Shown: positions 16,233-24,955 of the stretch, piece by piece
Position numbering within the stretch: position 1 is the first letter of the stretch
Layout of the letters: the number at the start of each line of letters is the position of its first letter
Source: Pedosphaera sp.
GTDB taxonomy: Bacteria; Verrucomicrobiota; Verrucomicrobiia; Limisphaerales; Pedosphaeraceae
Direction: 5' to 3'
DNA: 63,269 nt
Assembly: GCA_028293285.1 (NCBI GenBank)
Contig: JAQGPC010000292.1
Span: forward strand, 1 to 63,269
Program-made: the position numbers and the translations under genes
Notes under the pieces: generated by a model
Told to the model about the DNA's origin: nothing
The model's database searches: none
What the model saw: the letters and a program-made list of their open reading frames with translations, nothing else

Positions 16233-19200
16233 ATGCACAGGCTTTTATACAATCTAATTATTGCGATGTGCGTCTGGATCGCGGTCCTCACAGCCTCGGC
16301 TGACGCGCCTTACGGATTAAACAACCGCCATCCGGTTGGCGAATTTTTAAACACAAATCTTCCGCCTGCCACCCCTGACGCCTCAGGCGGTTGGATGACT
16401 GTGCCTGCTTTTCCGAATTTAACCTTTGATGACCCTACTTTTCTGACCTGCGCTCCCGGCACCAATTTACTCTACGTCTGCACGCGCCAGGGCATCGTTT
16501 GGTTTTTTGAAAATGATCCTGCCGTTACCAATAAAACCATTTTCCTAAATCTCACGAATCGTAATCAAGGTTATGACGATTGCGGACTGCTTGGCATGGC
16601 GTTTCATCCGGAATTTGGTCAACCCGCTTCTACCAACCGCGGCTACGTTTACATTTATTACCAATATACCCCTACTCCCACAAACCCCTGGCCGACGCGG
16701 CCTGTTTGGACCACTCCCACTTACAATCGTCTTTCCCGCTTTACCGTGCCAGACGACTCCCTCGTCGCTGATCCTGACTCCGAACAAGTTCTCATCAACC
16801 AGTTCGATCAGCATTTATGGCATAATGGTGGCGGAATGTTTTTCGGATCAGATGGCTTTCTATATTTGAGCAATGGCGATGAAGGTGGTTCAGATGATGT
16901 TTATCGCAATACACAGAAAATCAACAAGGCCTTGTTTTCCGGCGTGCTGCGCATTGACGTTAATCAGGACCCCACGAAAAGCCATCCCATCCTGCGACAG
17001 CCTGAGGATGGTGTGACTCCGCCAATAGGTTGGCCCCCGAGCTATAGCAGCAATTATTTCATTCCGAATGACAACCCGTTTATAAATCCTGATGGGAGCG
17101 TATTGGAAGAATTTTTTGCCATTGGCTTTCGCAGTCCTCACCGCATGACCTTCGATCCTCCGTCCGGACAAATCTGGCTGGGTGATGTCGGCGACGGAGG
17201 ACGTGAAGAGGTGGATCTGATCGTCAAGGGGGGCAATTATCAATGGGCATATGCAGAAGGCATAAATCCTGGCCCGGCTGTGAAACCGTTTCCCTTGATC
17301 GGCACGGAAATGCCACCCGTTTATGATTATCCCCACTTTGATACGAACGGGAATTTTACCGGCAGCAGTTGTGTCATTGGAGGCTACGTTTATCGCGGTT
17401 CTCAATTCGCCGGTCATTTGGCAGGAAAATTGATCTTTGGCGATAATGTTTCCGGCCGTATCTCTGCTTTGACTTATAACGGCACCAACCCGCCTACCGT
17501 CACTTATCTGTGCACCATGCCGGGCGCAGCTTATGAAGGGCTTTCCTCGTTTGGCTTGGACCAGAACAATGAAATATACATGTGCCAGATGGGCGTTAAC
17601 GGTCAGATTTTTAAATTGGCCCTCAACGGAGTGGTGATCGCCCCGCCGCCGACACTCCTCTCCCAGACTGGGGTGTTTACCAATCTGATAGATCTTTCGC
17701 CTGTGGAGGGATTAATTCCATACAACGTCAATTCACCGCTTTGGTCTGACGGTGCGCTTAAGAGCCGCTGGCTGGCTGTGCCTAATAACGGCGAGCCTTA
17801 TGCGGCGAACCAACAAATCGGGTTTTCTGCCACCGGCGAATGGACCTTTCCCATTGGTACAGTTTTCGTAAAACATTTTGAATTGGAAGTGGATGAAACC
17901 AATCCTGCCGTTAAGAAACGTTTGGAAACAAGGTTGCTCGTGCATGGCACCAATGACACTTACTATGGCCTTACCTACAAATGGCGGGCTGACAATAGCG
18001 ATGCCGATCTTTTGACTAACAGTTTGAACGAAGACATCGTGATTACCACCGCCACCGGCACGCGCACTCAAACCTGGTATTATCCCAGCCGTCAGGATTG
18101 CATGATCTGCCACAATCCCAATGCGAACTTTGTTCTGGGCGTCAAAACCCGTCAGCTCAATGGCGATTTCATTTATCCTGAAACCGGCACCAATGATAAC
18201 CAGTTGCGGGCCTTGAATCATGTCGGCCTGTTTAATCCGGCCTTGGACGAATCCCTTATTCCATCCTATGCCAGTATGGTGCATGTGACCAATACGAGTG
18301 CTTCTCTGGATACCCGCATGCGCTCTTATCTGGACGCCAACTGCGCCCAGTGCCACCGCCCCAATGGCGTTGTGCAGGCCAACTTCGATGCGCGATTCGA
18401 TACTCCGCTGATAAATCAAGGCATCATCAACGGCACGGTCGGAAACACTTTGGGAATCACTGGCGCAAAAGTAGTGGCGCCTTCCGATGTTAACAAATCG
18501 ATAATGCATTCCCGCCTGAATACCACCGGGGCCAACAAAATGCCGCCACTCGCCCGGAGCATCATCGACACGAATGCCGTGGCCACACTTCAAGCCTGGA
18601 TTAATAGTTTTGTTTCTCCCAGCATCACGACGCAGCCCGAAAGCCAGACCGTCAATCCCGGCTTTAACGTGATTTTTAGCGTCGTTGCTGACGGAACCGG
18701 CCCGCTGAATTACCAATGGAAGCATAACTCGCTCAACATCGCTGGCGCGACCAACAGCACTTACACCGTGAACCTTGTGCAACCAACCGACGTTGGAAGT
18801 TATACGGTGGCTGTTTCCAGCCCGGCGGGAACTGTCGTCAGTTCCAATGCTGTATTAACTCTTACCGGTCCGCCAACAATCGTGTCGCAACCCCAGACGC
18901 AAGGCGTACTGATAGGCGCAAACGTTGCTTTCAATGTACTTTCCAGTGGAACGCCTCCCTTAAATTACCAATGGCGTTTTGAGGGAAGCGACATTGTCGG
19001 GGCGACCGCCAGCAGTTACTCATTCAACAACGCGCAATTGACCAACGGCGGCAGTTACTCCGTGGTAATCACTAACATGTACGGCAGTACCGTCAGTTCT
19101 GATGCAGTTTTGTTCGTAAATATTCCGGCTCCCACAAGCTGGTCGGATCAAGATGTCGGCGACACCTTTATTCCCGGATATTCCACCTTTACCAACGGAA

Positions 19201-20435
19201 CTTTCGACGTTGTTGGATCCGGCAACGATATCTGGGGAGATACCGATGGGTTCCATTTCGTTTATCAACCTCTTAATGATGATGGAGCCATTGTTGCGCA
19301 AGTCCTTCATTTGGATGACACTGATCCCTGGGCCAAGACAGGTGTAATGATTCGTGAAACCCTTGCCCAAAACTCCGCTCATGCTTTCATGGCCATCTCG
19401 GCAGAAAATGGCGCCAGTTTCCAGAGGCGGGTCACTAATGGTGGCCTGAGTGATGCTTCGACGGGACCCAGCGTAGCTGCTCCGTATTGGGTCAAACTGG
19501 TGCGCGCAACCAATACTTTTACCGGATACACCTCAGAGGATGGGACAAATTGGGTGGCGGTGGATGATGTCACCATCGACATGACGAACAATGTTTATAT
19601 CGGCTTGGCCGTGACCGCTCACAACAATGGCGATTTGAATGTCGGCGTCTTTAACAACGTGGAATGGCTCCAATCAATCACCGTACAGCCCCAAAGCAAA
19701 CTCGCGAGTCAAGGAGCGAGTGCCACTTTTAACGTGGTCGCCAGCGGCTCCCCCTTGAATTACCAATGGTGTCTAAATGGCACGAACATCCCCGGCGCAA
19801 TCGGCAGCAGTTATACCATCACCAACGCGCAACCAACGGATGCTGGTAGTTACTCTGTGGTTATAACGAACCTTGCCGGCACTCTGATCAGCTCGTCCGC
19901 CTTCCTCACTTTGAATGTAACGCCGGTGAATGTGCCGCCGGTATTGGCTCCAATCCCTGACCAAACCATCCATGCACAAAGTTTGTTGAGTTTGGTTCTT
20001 ACGGCCGGCGATCTTGATACTCCCACTAATCTATTGTCTTTCAGCCTTGATCTGGGGACCTCTGCTGGGGCCCAAATCAATACGACCAACGGTTTGTTTA
20101 CCTGGACGCCCACTGATACCCAGGTGGGTACTAATCAGTTTACGGTGCGGGTGACGGATGATGGCACTCCGGGTTTGAGCGACACGAAAACATTCAACGT
20201 TAATGTCGTCCCAAGACCTGCTTTTCAATCGGCCAATGTCGCGAGTGGAAACATTACTCTGGGCTGGAACGCTATTGCCGGCCAAACCTACCGCCTGCAG
20301 TATAAGACCAATTTGGATGACAGCGCGTGGTTAAATGTCCCGGGTGATGTGCTTGCAACCAGCCCGGCAGCTAATAAGATTGATAGCGTTGGTAGTGACA
20401 CTCAGCGATTTTATAGGATTATTTTACTGCCTTAA
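16233..20435 (+). CDS. Giant secreted PQQ-type sugar dehydrogenase, diheme cytochrome and Ig-repeat protein
   Basis: A 1400-residue exported multidomain protein. A signal peptide (residues 1-23, hydrophobic IIAMCVWIAVLTA) is followed by a glucose/sorbosone dehydrogenase-like beta-propeller (about 40-480; LLGMAFHPEF, NGDEGG, GFRSPHRMTFDP, WLGDVGDGGREEVDLI). Next is an SO2930/TIGR03806-like region (about 495-800) with two heme c sites, CMICH at 623 and CAQCH at 704. Then come Ig-like domains (about 796-965, two copies), a laminin-G/concanavalin-like domain (about 967-1148), a third Ig-like domain (about 1149-1230), a cadherin-like module (about 1232-1330) and a C-terminal domain ending FYRIILLP. 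It probably oxidises sugars outside the inner membrane and passes electrons to its own hemes, with the Ig part for anchoring. It is monocistronic, with about 165 bases upstream. Confidence 0.88.
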   Translation: MHRLLYNLIIAMCVWIAVLTASADAPYGLNNRHPVGEFLNTNLPPATPDASGGWMTVPAFPNLTFDDPTFLTCAPGTNLLYVCTRQGIVWFFENDPAVTNKTIFLNLTNRNQGYDDCGLLGMAFHPEFGQPASTNRGYVYIYYQYTPTPTNPWPTRPVWTTPTYNRLSRFTVPDDSLVADPDSEQVLINQFDQHLWHNGGGMFFGSDGFLYLSNGDEGGSDDVYRNTQKINKALFSGVLRIDVNQDPTKSHPILRQPEDGVTPPIGWPPSYSSNYFIPNDNPFINPDGSVLEEFFAIGFRSPHRMTFDPPSGQIWLGDVGDGGREEVDLIVKGGNYQWAYAEGINPGPAVKPFPLIGTEMPPVYDYPHFDTNGNFTGSSCVIGGYVYRGSQFAGHLAGKLIFGDNVSGRISALTYNGTNPPTVTYLCTMPGAAYEGLSSFGLDQNNEIYMCQMGVNGQIFKLALNGVVIAPPPTLLSQTGVFTNLIDLSPVEGLIPYNVNSPLWSDGALKSRWLAVPNNGEPYAANQQIGFSATGEWTFPIGTVFVKHFELEVDETNPAVKKRLETRLLVHGTNDTYYGLTYKWRADNSDADLLTNSLNEDIVITTATGTRTQTWYYPSRQDCMICHNPNANFVLGVKTRQLNGDFIYPETGTNDNQLRALNHVGLFNPALDESLIPSYASMVHVTNTSASLDTRMRSYLDANCAQCHRPNGVVQANFDARFDTPLINQGIINGTVGNTLGITGAKVVAPSDVNKSIMHSRLNTTGANKMPPLARSIIDTNAVATLQAWINSFVSPSITTQPESQTVNPGFNVIFSVVADGTGPLNYQWKHNSLNIAGATNSTYTVNLVQPTDVGSYTVAVSSPAGTVVSSNAVLTLTGPPTIVSQPQTQGVLIGANVAFNVLSSGTPPLNYQWRFEGSDIVGATASSYSFNNAQLTNGGSYSVVITNMYGSTVSSDAVLFVNIPAPTSWSDQDVGDTFIPGYSTFTNGTFDVVGSGNDIWGDTDGFHFVYQPLNDDGAIVAQVLHLDDTDPWAKTGVMIRETLAQNSAHAFMAISAENGASFQRRVTNGGLSDASTGPSVAAPYWVKLVRATNTFTGYTSEDGTNWVAVDDVTIDMTNNVYIGLAVTAHNNGDLNVGVFNNVEWLQSITVQPQSKLASQGASATFNVVASGSPLNYQWCLNGTNIPGAIGSSYTITNAQPTDAGSYSVVITNLAGTLISSSAFLTLNVTPVNVPPVLAPIPDQTIHAQSLLSLVLTAGDLDTPTNLLSFSLDLGTSAGAQINTTNGLFTWTPTDTQVGTNQFTVRVTDDGTPGLSDTKTFNVNVVPRPAFQSANVASGNITLGWNAIAGQTYRLQYKTNLDDSAWLNVPGDVLATSPAANKIDSVGSDTQRFYRIILLP

Positions 20436-20481
20436 CAGAGTGCTGTATCATCCAGACGGATATTGACGATCAGATTTTTGC

Positions 20482-21420
20482 ATGAATCAGGATTTTACAG
20501 TCGTAACGAACTGCAACCGGAATTACCTCTGGGGCGCTTTCCTGTTGGCCGCATCCCTGCGTTATCAAAAGAACCCGGTGCCAGTCCATGTGCTGGTGCA
20601 AGGCTTTACCGCTCAAGATAATCGCCTGCTGGAACAGTTCGGCAACGTGCGGGTGATTGAGGCGGATAAAACGAACCCACGCAATTTTGCCAACCTTAAA
20701 GCCGAGGCGCTGTTGACTGCGGACACAAATTACATTGGCTGGTTTGATTCCGACTGCATGGTTGTCGGCGACATCACCCCCTATTGGAAACCTCCCAATG
20801 ATTCCTTTCAGGCCCGGTTTCGCACTCCGGAGCAGATGGTGGATGTATATCGGACAAAATATGCCTCGGGCGAAAAACAAGGCTCGGTGCCGAAGCGTAT
20901 TCTCGACACTTGGCGCGCCGATGTTGGTGAAAATCAAACTCCGGCGGTGCAGGCAACCTGCACCACGGACAACTTCGTAATCCACCGCCGTCATCTCAAT
21001 TTCATCAAACGCTGGGATGAACAATTGAAAAAAGTGATTCCTGCGGAGGACCAGGGCGTGGTTAATCCAAACAGTTTTGCCTATCGGCAGACCGATGAAG
21101 AAGTCATCAATTCATTGTTGATTTTTTCGCGCCATGCACCGCCCATTGACGGCCAATACCTCCTTGATAAGGACCCCAATGCTTTCGTGCTTCACCTTGG
21201 AATGACCCCCAAGCCATGGCAGGGATGGCAACATCGTCACATCCAATATTACGACCGGGTGGTAAGCGTGGTCGAGTGGGTGCAGGAAAAAGGATATAAA
21301 ACTCCGCTGATGCCCATGTCCTTGCAACGCAAGTATCGCCCTCTCTCCCAACTACAGGCGATGAAAGACGGCGCTTATGACTTTAGCAAAGGCATCGCCC
21401 GGCGCGTGTTGAAGCGTTGA
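20482..21420 (+). CDS. Nucleotide-diphospho-sugar transferase (GT-A fold)
   Basis: A 312-residue predicted glycosyltransferase. Residues 5-95 form a GT-A nucleotide-binding half: FTVVTNCNRNYLWGAFLLAASLR, VHVLVQGF, NLKAEALL, then a metal-binding DSD at 89-91 (YIGWFDSDCMVVGD). The C-terminal half has FVLHLGMTPKPWQGW, with the HxG-type loop and aromatic residues used for acceptor binding in GT8-like enzymes. No membrane span is seen. It lies 46 bases after the secreted dehydrogenase gene and 34 bases before the WecG-STAS gene, so it starts the second glycan block. The donor and product are unknown. Confidence 0.8.
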   Translation: MNQDFTVVTNCNRNYLWGAFLLAASLRYQKNPVPVHVLVQGFTAQDNRLLEQFGNVRVIEADKTNPRNFANLKAEALLTADTNYIGWFDSDCMVVGDITPYWKPPNDSFQARFRTPEQMVDVYRTKYASGEKQGSVPKRILDTWRADVGENQTPAVQATCTTDNFVIHRRHLNFIKRWDEQLKKVIPAEDQGVVNPNSFAYRQTDEEVINSLLIFSRHAPPIDGQYLLDKDPNAFVLHLGMTPKPWQGWQHRHIQYYDRVVSVVEWVQEKGYKTPLMPMSLQRKYRPLSQLQAMKDGAYDFSKGIARRVLKR

Positions 21421-21454
21421 TCATGGGCCATCCCGCAATCACCCCGTGGCCGCA

Positions 21455-22927
21455 ATGAACATTCCCGCCGAAACCAAAACCTATGCAAGTAATCCTTGCA
21501 TAGCGATTCTGGGAGTCCCGTTCGATAATGTCAGTGCCACGCAAGCTGTGGCGCTCGTCGAACAAATGGTGGCAACGCGCCGCCCGCATTATCTGGTCAC
21601 CGCCAATGTAGATTTTCTGGTTCAAGCGCAGGAAGATATTGAGTTGCGTCGCATTCTTTTTGATGCCCACCTGGTTCTTTGCGATGGAACCCCCCTGGTC
21701 TGGGCTTCCCGTATGCTGGGTAATCCCCTGCCCGAGCGTGTTGCTGGCTCCGATCTGGTTCCGCTCCTGATTCGCATTGCCGCCGAAAAAAATTATCGCT
21801 TGTTCTTTCTGGGCGGCACACCCGAATCCACGAATGTGGCTTTGGATAAAATCAAAGCTCAATATCCGAAACTATCCATGGTGGGCTACTCGCCGCCTTT
21901 CAACAAGCTTCTCGAAATGGATCACGACGAGATCAAACGTCGCATTCAGGAAGCTCAACCGGATTTTCTTTTCGTCTCCTTTGGCTGTCCCAAGCAGGAA
22001 AAATGGATCACCATGCATTACCGCTCTTTGGGTGTTCCGGTTTCCGCTGGTGTGGGCGGCACCATTGATTTCTTGGCGGGCCATTTGAAACGTGCTCCGG
22101 TTTGGATGCAGAAGACCGGCACAGAATGGATTTTCCGGTTGTTGCAGGAACCGCGCCGCCTGTTTCGCCGTTACTTCAAAGATTTATGGGTTTTCGGCTG
22201 GGCCATCATCGGACAATGGTGGCAATTACAATTCCGTCGTTCGAAACAACTGCCAGTACACGTCAGCACTCCCGTCAAATCTGAAGAAACCTGGCAATGG
22301 ATCAAATTGCCAGAACGTTTGGACATGGCCGAAGTCCGCGATGATGCTTTGTTGGTGGATCAGGTGCTTGCTGATGGCCGTCACTGTTTGCTCGAGTTGG
22401 CCAATGTAAAATTTATTGATAGCACCGGCGTGGGATTTCTTATTCGCCTGCAAAAAAAAGTCCGCGCCACGGGCCGTCAGTTGGTTTTATTGTCGCCCAG
22501 CGAAGTCGTCACCCGTGCCTTGGCGATGATGCACCTGAAAGACTTTTTTGCCATCGCGCAAGGCTTTACTTCCGCTCAAAAATTAATCGAGAGCCGCATC
22601 CTGGAACAAAAAGATTTGGTGACTGCCAATCCCACTGACACCGCAAAACCGGTGGTCTGGCAGGGAGAAATCACAGCTGCCAATGCCGAGGAAGTCTGGC
22701 GATTGACTGAAGCCCGCCTTACTTCTGTGAATTCCGCCAAGCACCTGACAATTGACCTCTCGCAGGTGCGGTTCATCGACAGCACAGGCTTGGGCGCCAT
22801 GATTCGCGTAAAAAAAGCCTCACAACGTCTCGGAGTGAAACTGGACTTTACCGGCGTCCAACCCGCTGTAAGGAACGTTTTGCAACTGGCGCGTTTGGAA
22901 GCATTTCTCCTGGGAGATGCCGCATGA
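21455..22927 (+). CDS. WecG/TagA/CpsF glycosyltransferase fused to two STAS domains
   Basis: A 490-residue fusion. Residues about 12-245 are a WecG/TagA/CpsF (GT26) transferase, which adds the second sugar to an undecaprenyl-linked sugar: VTANVDFLVQAQ, LCDGTPLVWASR, RVAGSDLVP, FFLGG, FVSFGCPKQEKWI, GVGGTIDFLAG and RAPVWMQKTGTEWIFRL. After a hydrophobic-aromatic stretch (about 245-262), two STAS domains follow (about 282-385 and 400-490), each with a phosphorylatable-type Ser in IDSTGVGF (S323) and IDSTGLGA (S443), as in anti-sigma-factor antagonists. A separate partner-switch input to a glycan enzyme is therefore suggested. The ATG at 21455 is used; a GTG at 21446 is possible. The stop overlaps the next start (ATGA, 22924-22927). 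Confidence 0.88.
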   Translation: MNIPAETKTYASNPCIAILGVPFDNVSATQAVALVEQMVATRRPHYLVTANVDFLVQAQEDIELRRILFDAHLVLCDGTPLVWASRMLGNPLPERVAGSDLVPLLIRIAAEKNYRLFFLGGTPESTNVALDKIKAQYPKLSMVGYSPPFNKLLEMDHDEIKRRIQEAQPDFLFVSFGCPKQEKWITMHYRSLGVPVSAGVGGTIDFLAGHLKRAPVWMQKTGTEWIFRLLQEPRRLFRRYFKDLWVFGWAIIGQWWQLQFRRSKQLPVHVSTPVKSEETWQWIKLPERLDMAEVRDDALLVDQVLADGRHCLLELANVKFIDSTGVGFLIRLQKKVRATGRQLVLLSPSEVVTRALAMMHLKDFFAIAQGFTSAQKLIESRILEQKDLVTANPTDTAKPVVWQGEITAANAEEVWRLTEARLTSVNSAKHLTIDLSQVRFIDSTGLGAMIRVKKASQRLGVKLDFTGVQPAVRNVLQLARLEAFLLGDAA

Positions 22928-24087
22928 GGATCGGTCTTTCGACTTCCGTCATCCAACGCGGCAAGACGGGAATCGCTCAATATCTCTTCGCGCTCGTGCG
23001 GGCGTTTATTCCTTATGCCCATCAGCACGAATTCACATTGTTCGTATTGGAGGAAGATTTGCCCTTGTTTGCCTTCGTGGAAAACAAGATGCAAATTATT
23101 CCTGTCTCTGAACGATTTCGTCCGGCGGTAAAAAACATTCTATGGCATCAAACGGAATTGCCAAAGCTCATTCGGCAACATCAATTGGATGTGCTCCATG
23201 TGCCGAGTTATCGCCGCATGCTCTGGCCGCGTCCATGCACCCTGGTGTCAACCATCCATGATCTCGCCCCGTTCCAAGTCGCCAATAAATACGATTGGAA
23301 GCGCATGTTTTATGGACGGGTCATTGTGCGACGGTTGGCCCGGCGACAAAACCATATTATTGCCATCAGCCAAAACACTGCCCGCGACATAAAAAATTAC
23401 TTTGGCCTTCCGGAAAATCGCTTGACTGTTGTTCATAACGGACTCGAACATGATCGTTTCTTTCCGGGTTCTCGCGAACAGGCGCGCGCGGAGGTGACTG
23501 CACGACATGGTTTAAAACAACCTTTTTTCCTGTATATCGCCCGCCTCGAGCATCCCGCCAAAAATCATGTGCGACTGATTTCTGCATTCAACGATTTCAA
23601 AGCTGCAACCAAATCGAATTGGCAACTCGTGCTGGGCGGAAGCGATTGGAATGGAGCGGAAGCCATCCATGCGGCCATCAAACAATCGCCTTTTACTTCT
23701 GATATTCGTTCGCTCGGTTTCGTGGACAATGCGAACCTGCCGGACTTGTATCGTGCCGCTGATGCTTTTGTTTACCCTTCTCTTTACGAAGGGTTTGGCA
23801 TGCCGCCCATCGAAGCCATGGCTTGCGGTTGTCCGGTAATCTGCTCGACTCGTGGCTCGCTTGGTGAAGTTGTCGGCAATGCGGCAGCCATTGTGGATCC
23901 CGACAACGTCAGTTCCATTCAACAGCAATTGACGGCATTGGCAGACGATGCGGCCCTGCGCGAACAGTTGCGTTCCTCCGGCCTCATCCAGGCAAAACGC
24001 TTTAACTGGGAGAAGACCGCCGCCGCGACTTTGGAGGTTTACCAGAAGACTCACCAATCGCGCAAAGGTGGCACGAATCGCGCTTAA
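22924..24087 (+). CDS. Glycosyltransferase family 4, mannosyltransferase-like
   Basis: A 387-residue GT-B retaining transferase. Seen: N-terminal [23 protein letters not shown], the DVLHVPSYR strand, [41 protein letters not shown], the donor site [19 protein letters not shown] and [25 protein letters not shown] with the E-x7-E pair. This resembles enzymes that add mannose-like sugars to growing O-antigen or capsule units. It is translationally coupled to the WecG-STAS gene by a 4-base overlap and ends in a strong inverted repeat, so it is the last gene of the cluster. Confidence 0.92.
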   Translation: MRIGLSTSVIQRGKTGIAQYLFALVRAFIPYAHQHEFTLFVLEEDLPLFAFVENKMQIIPVSERFRPAVKNILWHQTELPKLIRQHQLDVLHVPSYRRMLWPRPCTLVSTIHDLAPFQVANKYDWKRMFYGRVIVRRLARRQNHIIAISQNTARDIKNYFGLPENRLTVVHNGLEHDRFFPGSREQARAEVTARHGLKQPFFLYIARLEHPAKNHVRLISAFNDFKAATKSNWQLVLGGSDWNGAEAIHAAIKQSPFTSDIRSLGFVDNANLPDLYRAADAFVYPSLYEGFGMPPIEAMACGCPVICSTRGSLGEVVGNAAAIVDPDNVSSIQQQLTALADDAALREQLRSSGLIQAKRFNWEKTAAATLEVYQKTHQSRKGGTNRA

Positions 24088-24114
24088 TCAACGTAAGGCC
24101 GTTGATTAAAGCGC
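24080..24114 (+). terminator. Hairpin ending the glycan cluster
   Basis: Arms GCGC-TTAATCAACG (24080-24093) and CGTTGATTAA-A-GCGC (24100-24114) form a long stem with one bulge and a 6-base loop. It includes the stop codon of the last glycosyltransferase gene. No T-run follows, so it is a 3'-end structure or a non-canonical terminator. Confidence 0.6.
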
Positions 24115-24190
24115 TCCAAACAGTCATTCGTGTCCTGTTTTGGAACAACCTTTACGAATACGGAGATAAAGCGCGACTATTATTACAGCT

Positions 24191-24931
24191 ATGAAACGAT
24201 TAATTCTCTTTCTCAGTCTGGTATGCATGACTCTCCCCTCGTTTGCCGCTGAATGGCTGACCGACGTTCCCACTGCTCTGGCCAAGGCCAAACGAGAAAA
24301 TAAGTTTGTACTGCTGGATTTTACCGGGTCGGACTGGTGCGGTTGGTGCATCCGATTGAAGAAGGAAGTTTTTGACCAACCCGCATTCGCGACTTTTGCC
24401 GACGCAAACTTGGTCCTGGTGGAACTGGACTTTCCAGAGCATAAAGCCCAGTCACCGGCCCTCAAACAAGCTAATGCAAATCTGGCCCGGACTTATGGCA
24501 TCCGCGGTTATCCAACTGTTATTATTTTAGATGCAAATGGAAAAACCATTGAAAAGACCGGCTACATAAAAGGCGGCCCCGGCGCATTCATTGCGAATTT
24601 GGAAAAAATCTCAGGCATGAAACATGTGAGCTTGCCGCCTCCCCAAAAGGAAAATGAAGCTGCCGAACCTGAAAAGCCGCACCCTCCGGTTTCTATACCT
24701 GTTGGAACGACCAATTCCATTCGCTACACAGAACTGGCCTTAAAAGGAATCTCTGGAACCAAAGACCGCCGCATGGCGCTGATCAACAATGAAACATTTT
24801 TCGTTGGCGAAATTGCTAAAGTCAAAGTAAAGGATGGCCGCGTTGAAGTTCAATGTAAGGAAATCCGTGAGGATTCTGTCTGCCTAACAGTCGATGGCAA
24901 ACCAATGGTGCTAAAGCTCGGGAAAAATTGA
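24191..24931 (+). CDS. Secreted thioredoxin-fold protein with extra C-terminal domain
   Basis: A 246-residue exported protein. The signal peptide MKRLILFLSLVCMTLPSFA is cleaved before EW. Residues 22-145 are thioredoxin-like of the thioredoxin_7/DUF255 kind, with the redox pair in DWCGWC (C50, C53), a cis-Pro region GYPTVIIL and GYIKGGPGAF. A Pro/Glu-rich linker (about 150-175) leads to a compact domain of about 60 residues (ALKGISGTKDRRMALINNETFFVGE) that resembles the small beta-domain of type II secretion GspC/PulC-type proteins. Periplasmic thiol reduction or disulfide handling is likely. The neighbouring convergent gene encodes a PilT-type ATPase, which fits a link to a pilus or secretion system. 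The stop codon lies within a perfect palindrome. Confidence 0.8.
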   Translation: MKRLILFLSLVCMTLPSFAAEWLTDVPTALAKAKRENKFVLLDFTGSDWCGWCIRLKKEVFDQPAFATFADANLVLVELDFPEHKAQSPALKQANANLARTYGIRGYPTVIILDANGKTIEKTGYIKGGPGAFIANLEKISGMKHVSLPPPQKENEAAEPEKPHPPVSIPVGTTNSIRYTELALKGISGTKDRRMALINNETFFVGEIAKVKVKDGRVEVQCKEIREDSVCLTVDGKPMVLKLGKN

Positions 24932-24942
24932 TTGCGCAATCA
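24929..24942. repeat. Perfect 14-base palindrome at convergent gene ends
   Basis: TGATTGCGCAATCA begins at the stop codon of the thioredoxin-like gene and ends 13 bases before the stop of the convergent pilT-like gene. It may be a weak hairpin or a DNA-binding site. No T-run follows. Confidence 0.45.
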
Positions 24943-24955
24943 GCAGTTCAACCAG

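Noticed and set aside
17733..18782. Long minus-strand open frame of 349 codons
   Set aside because: It lies wholly inside the secreted dehydrogenase/cytochrome gene, which has strong domain evidence on the plus strand; the reverse frame shows no family motif and is a by-product of codon bias.
18618..19930. Possible DNA repeats in the secreted protein gene
   Set aside because: The similarity is at the protein level among Ig-like domains; the DNA is diverged, so it is not a recent repeat array.
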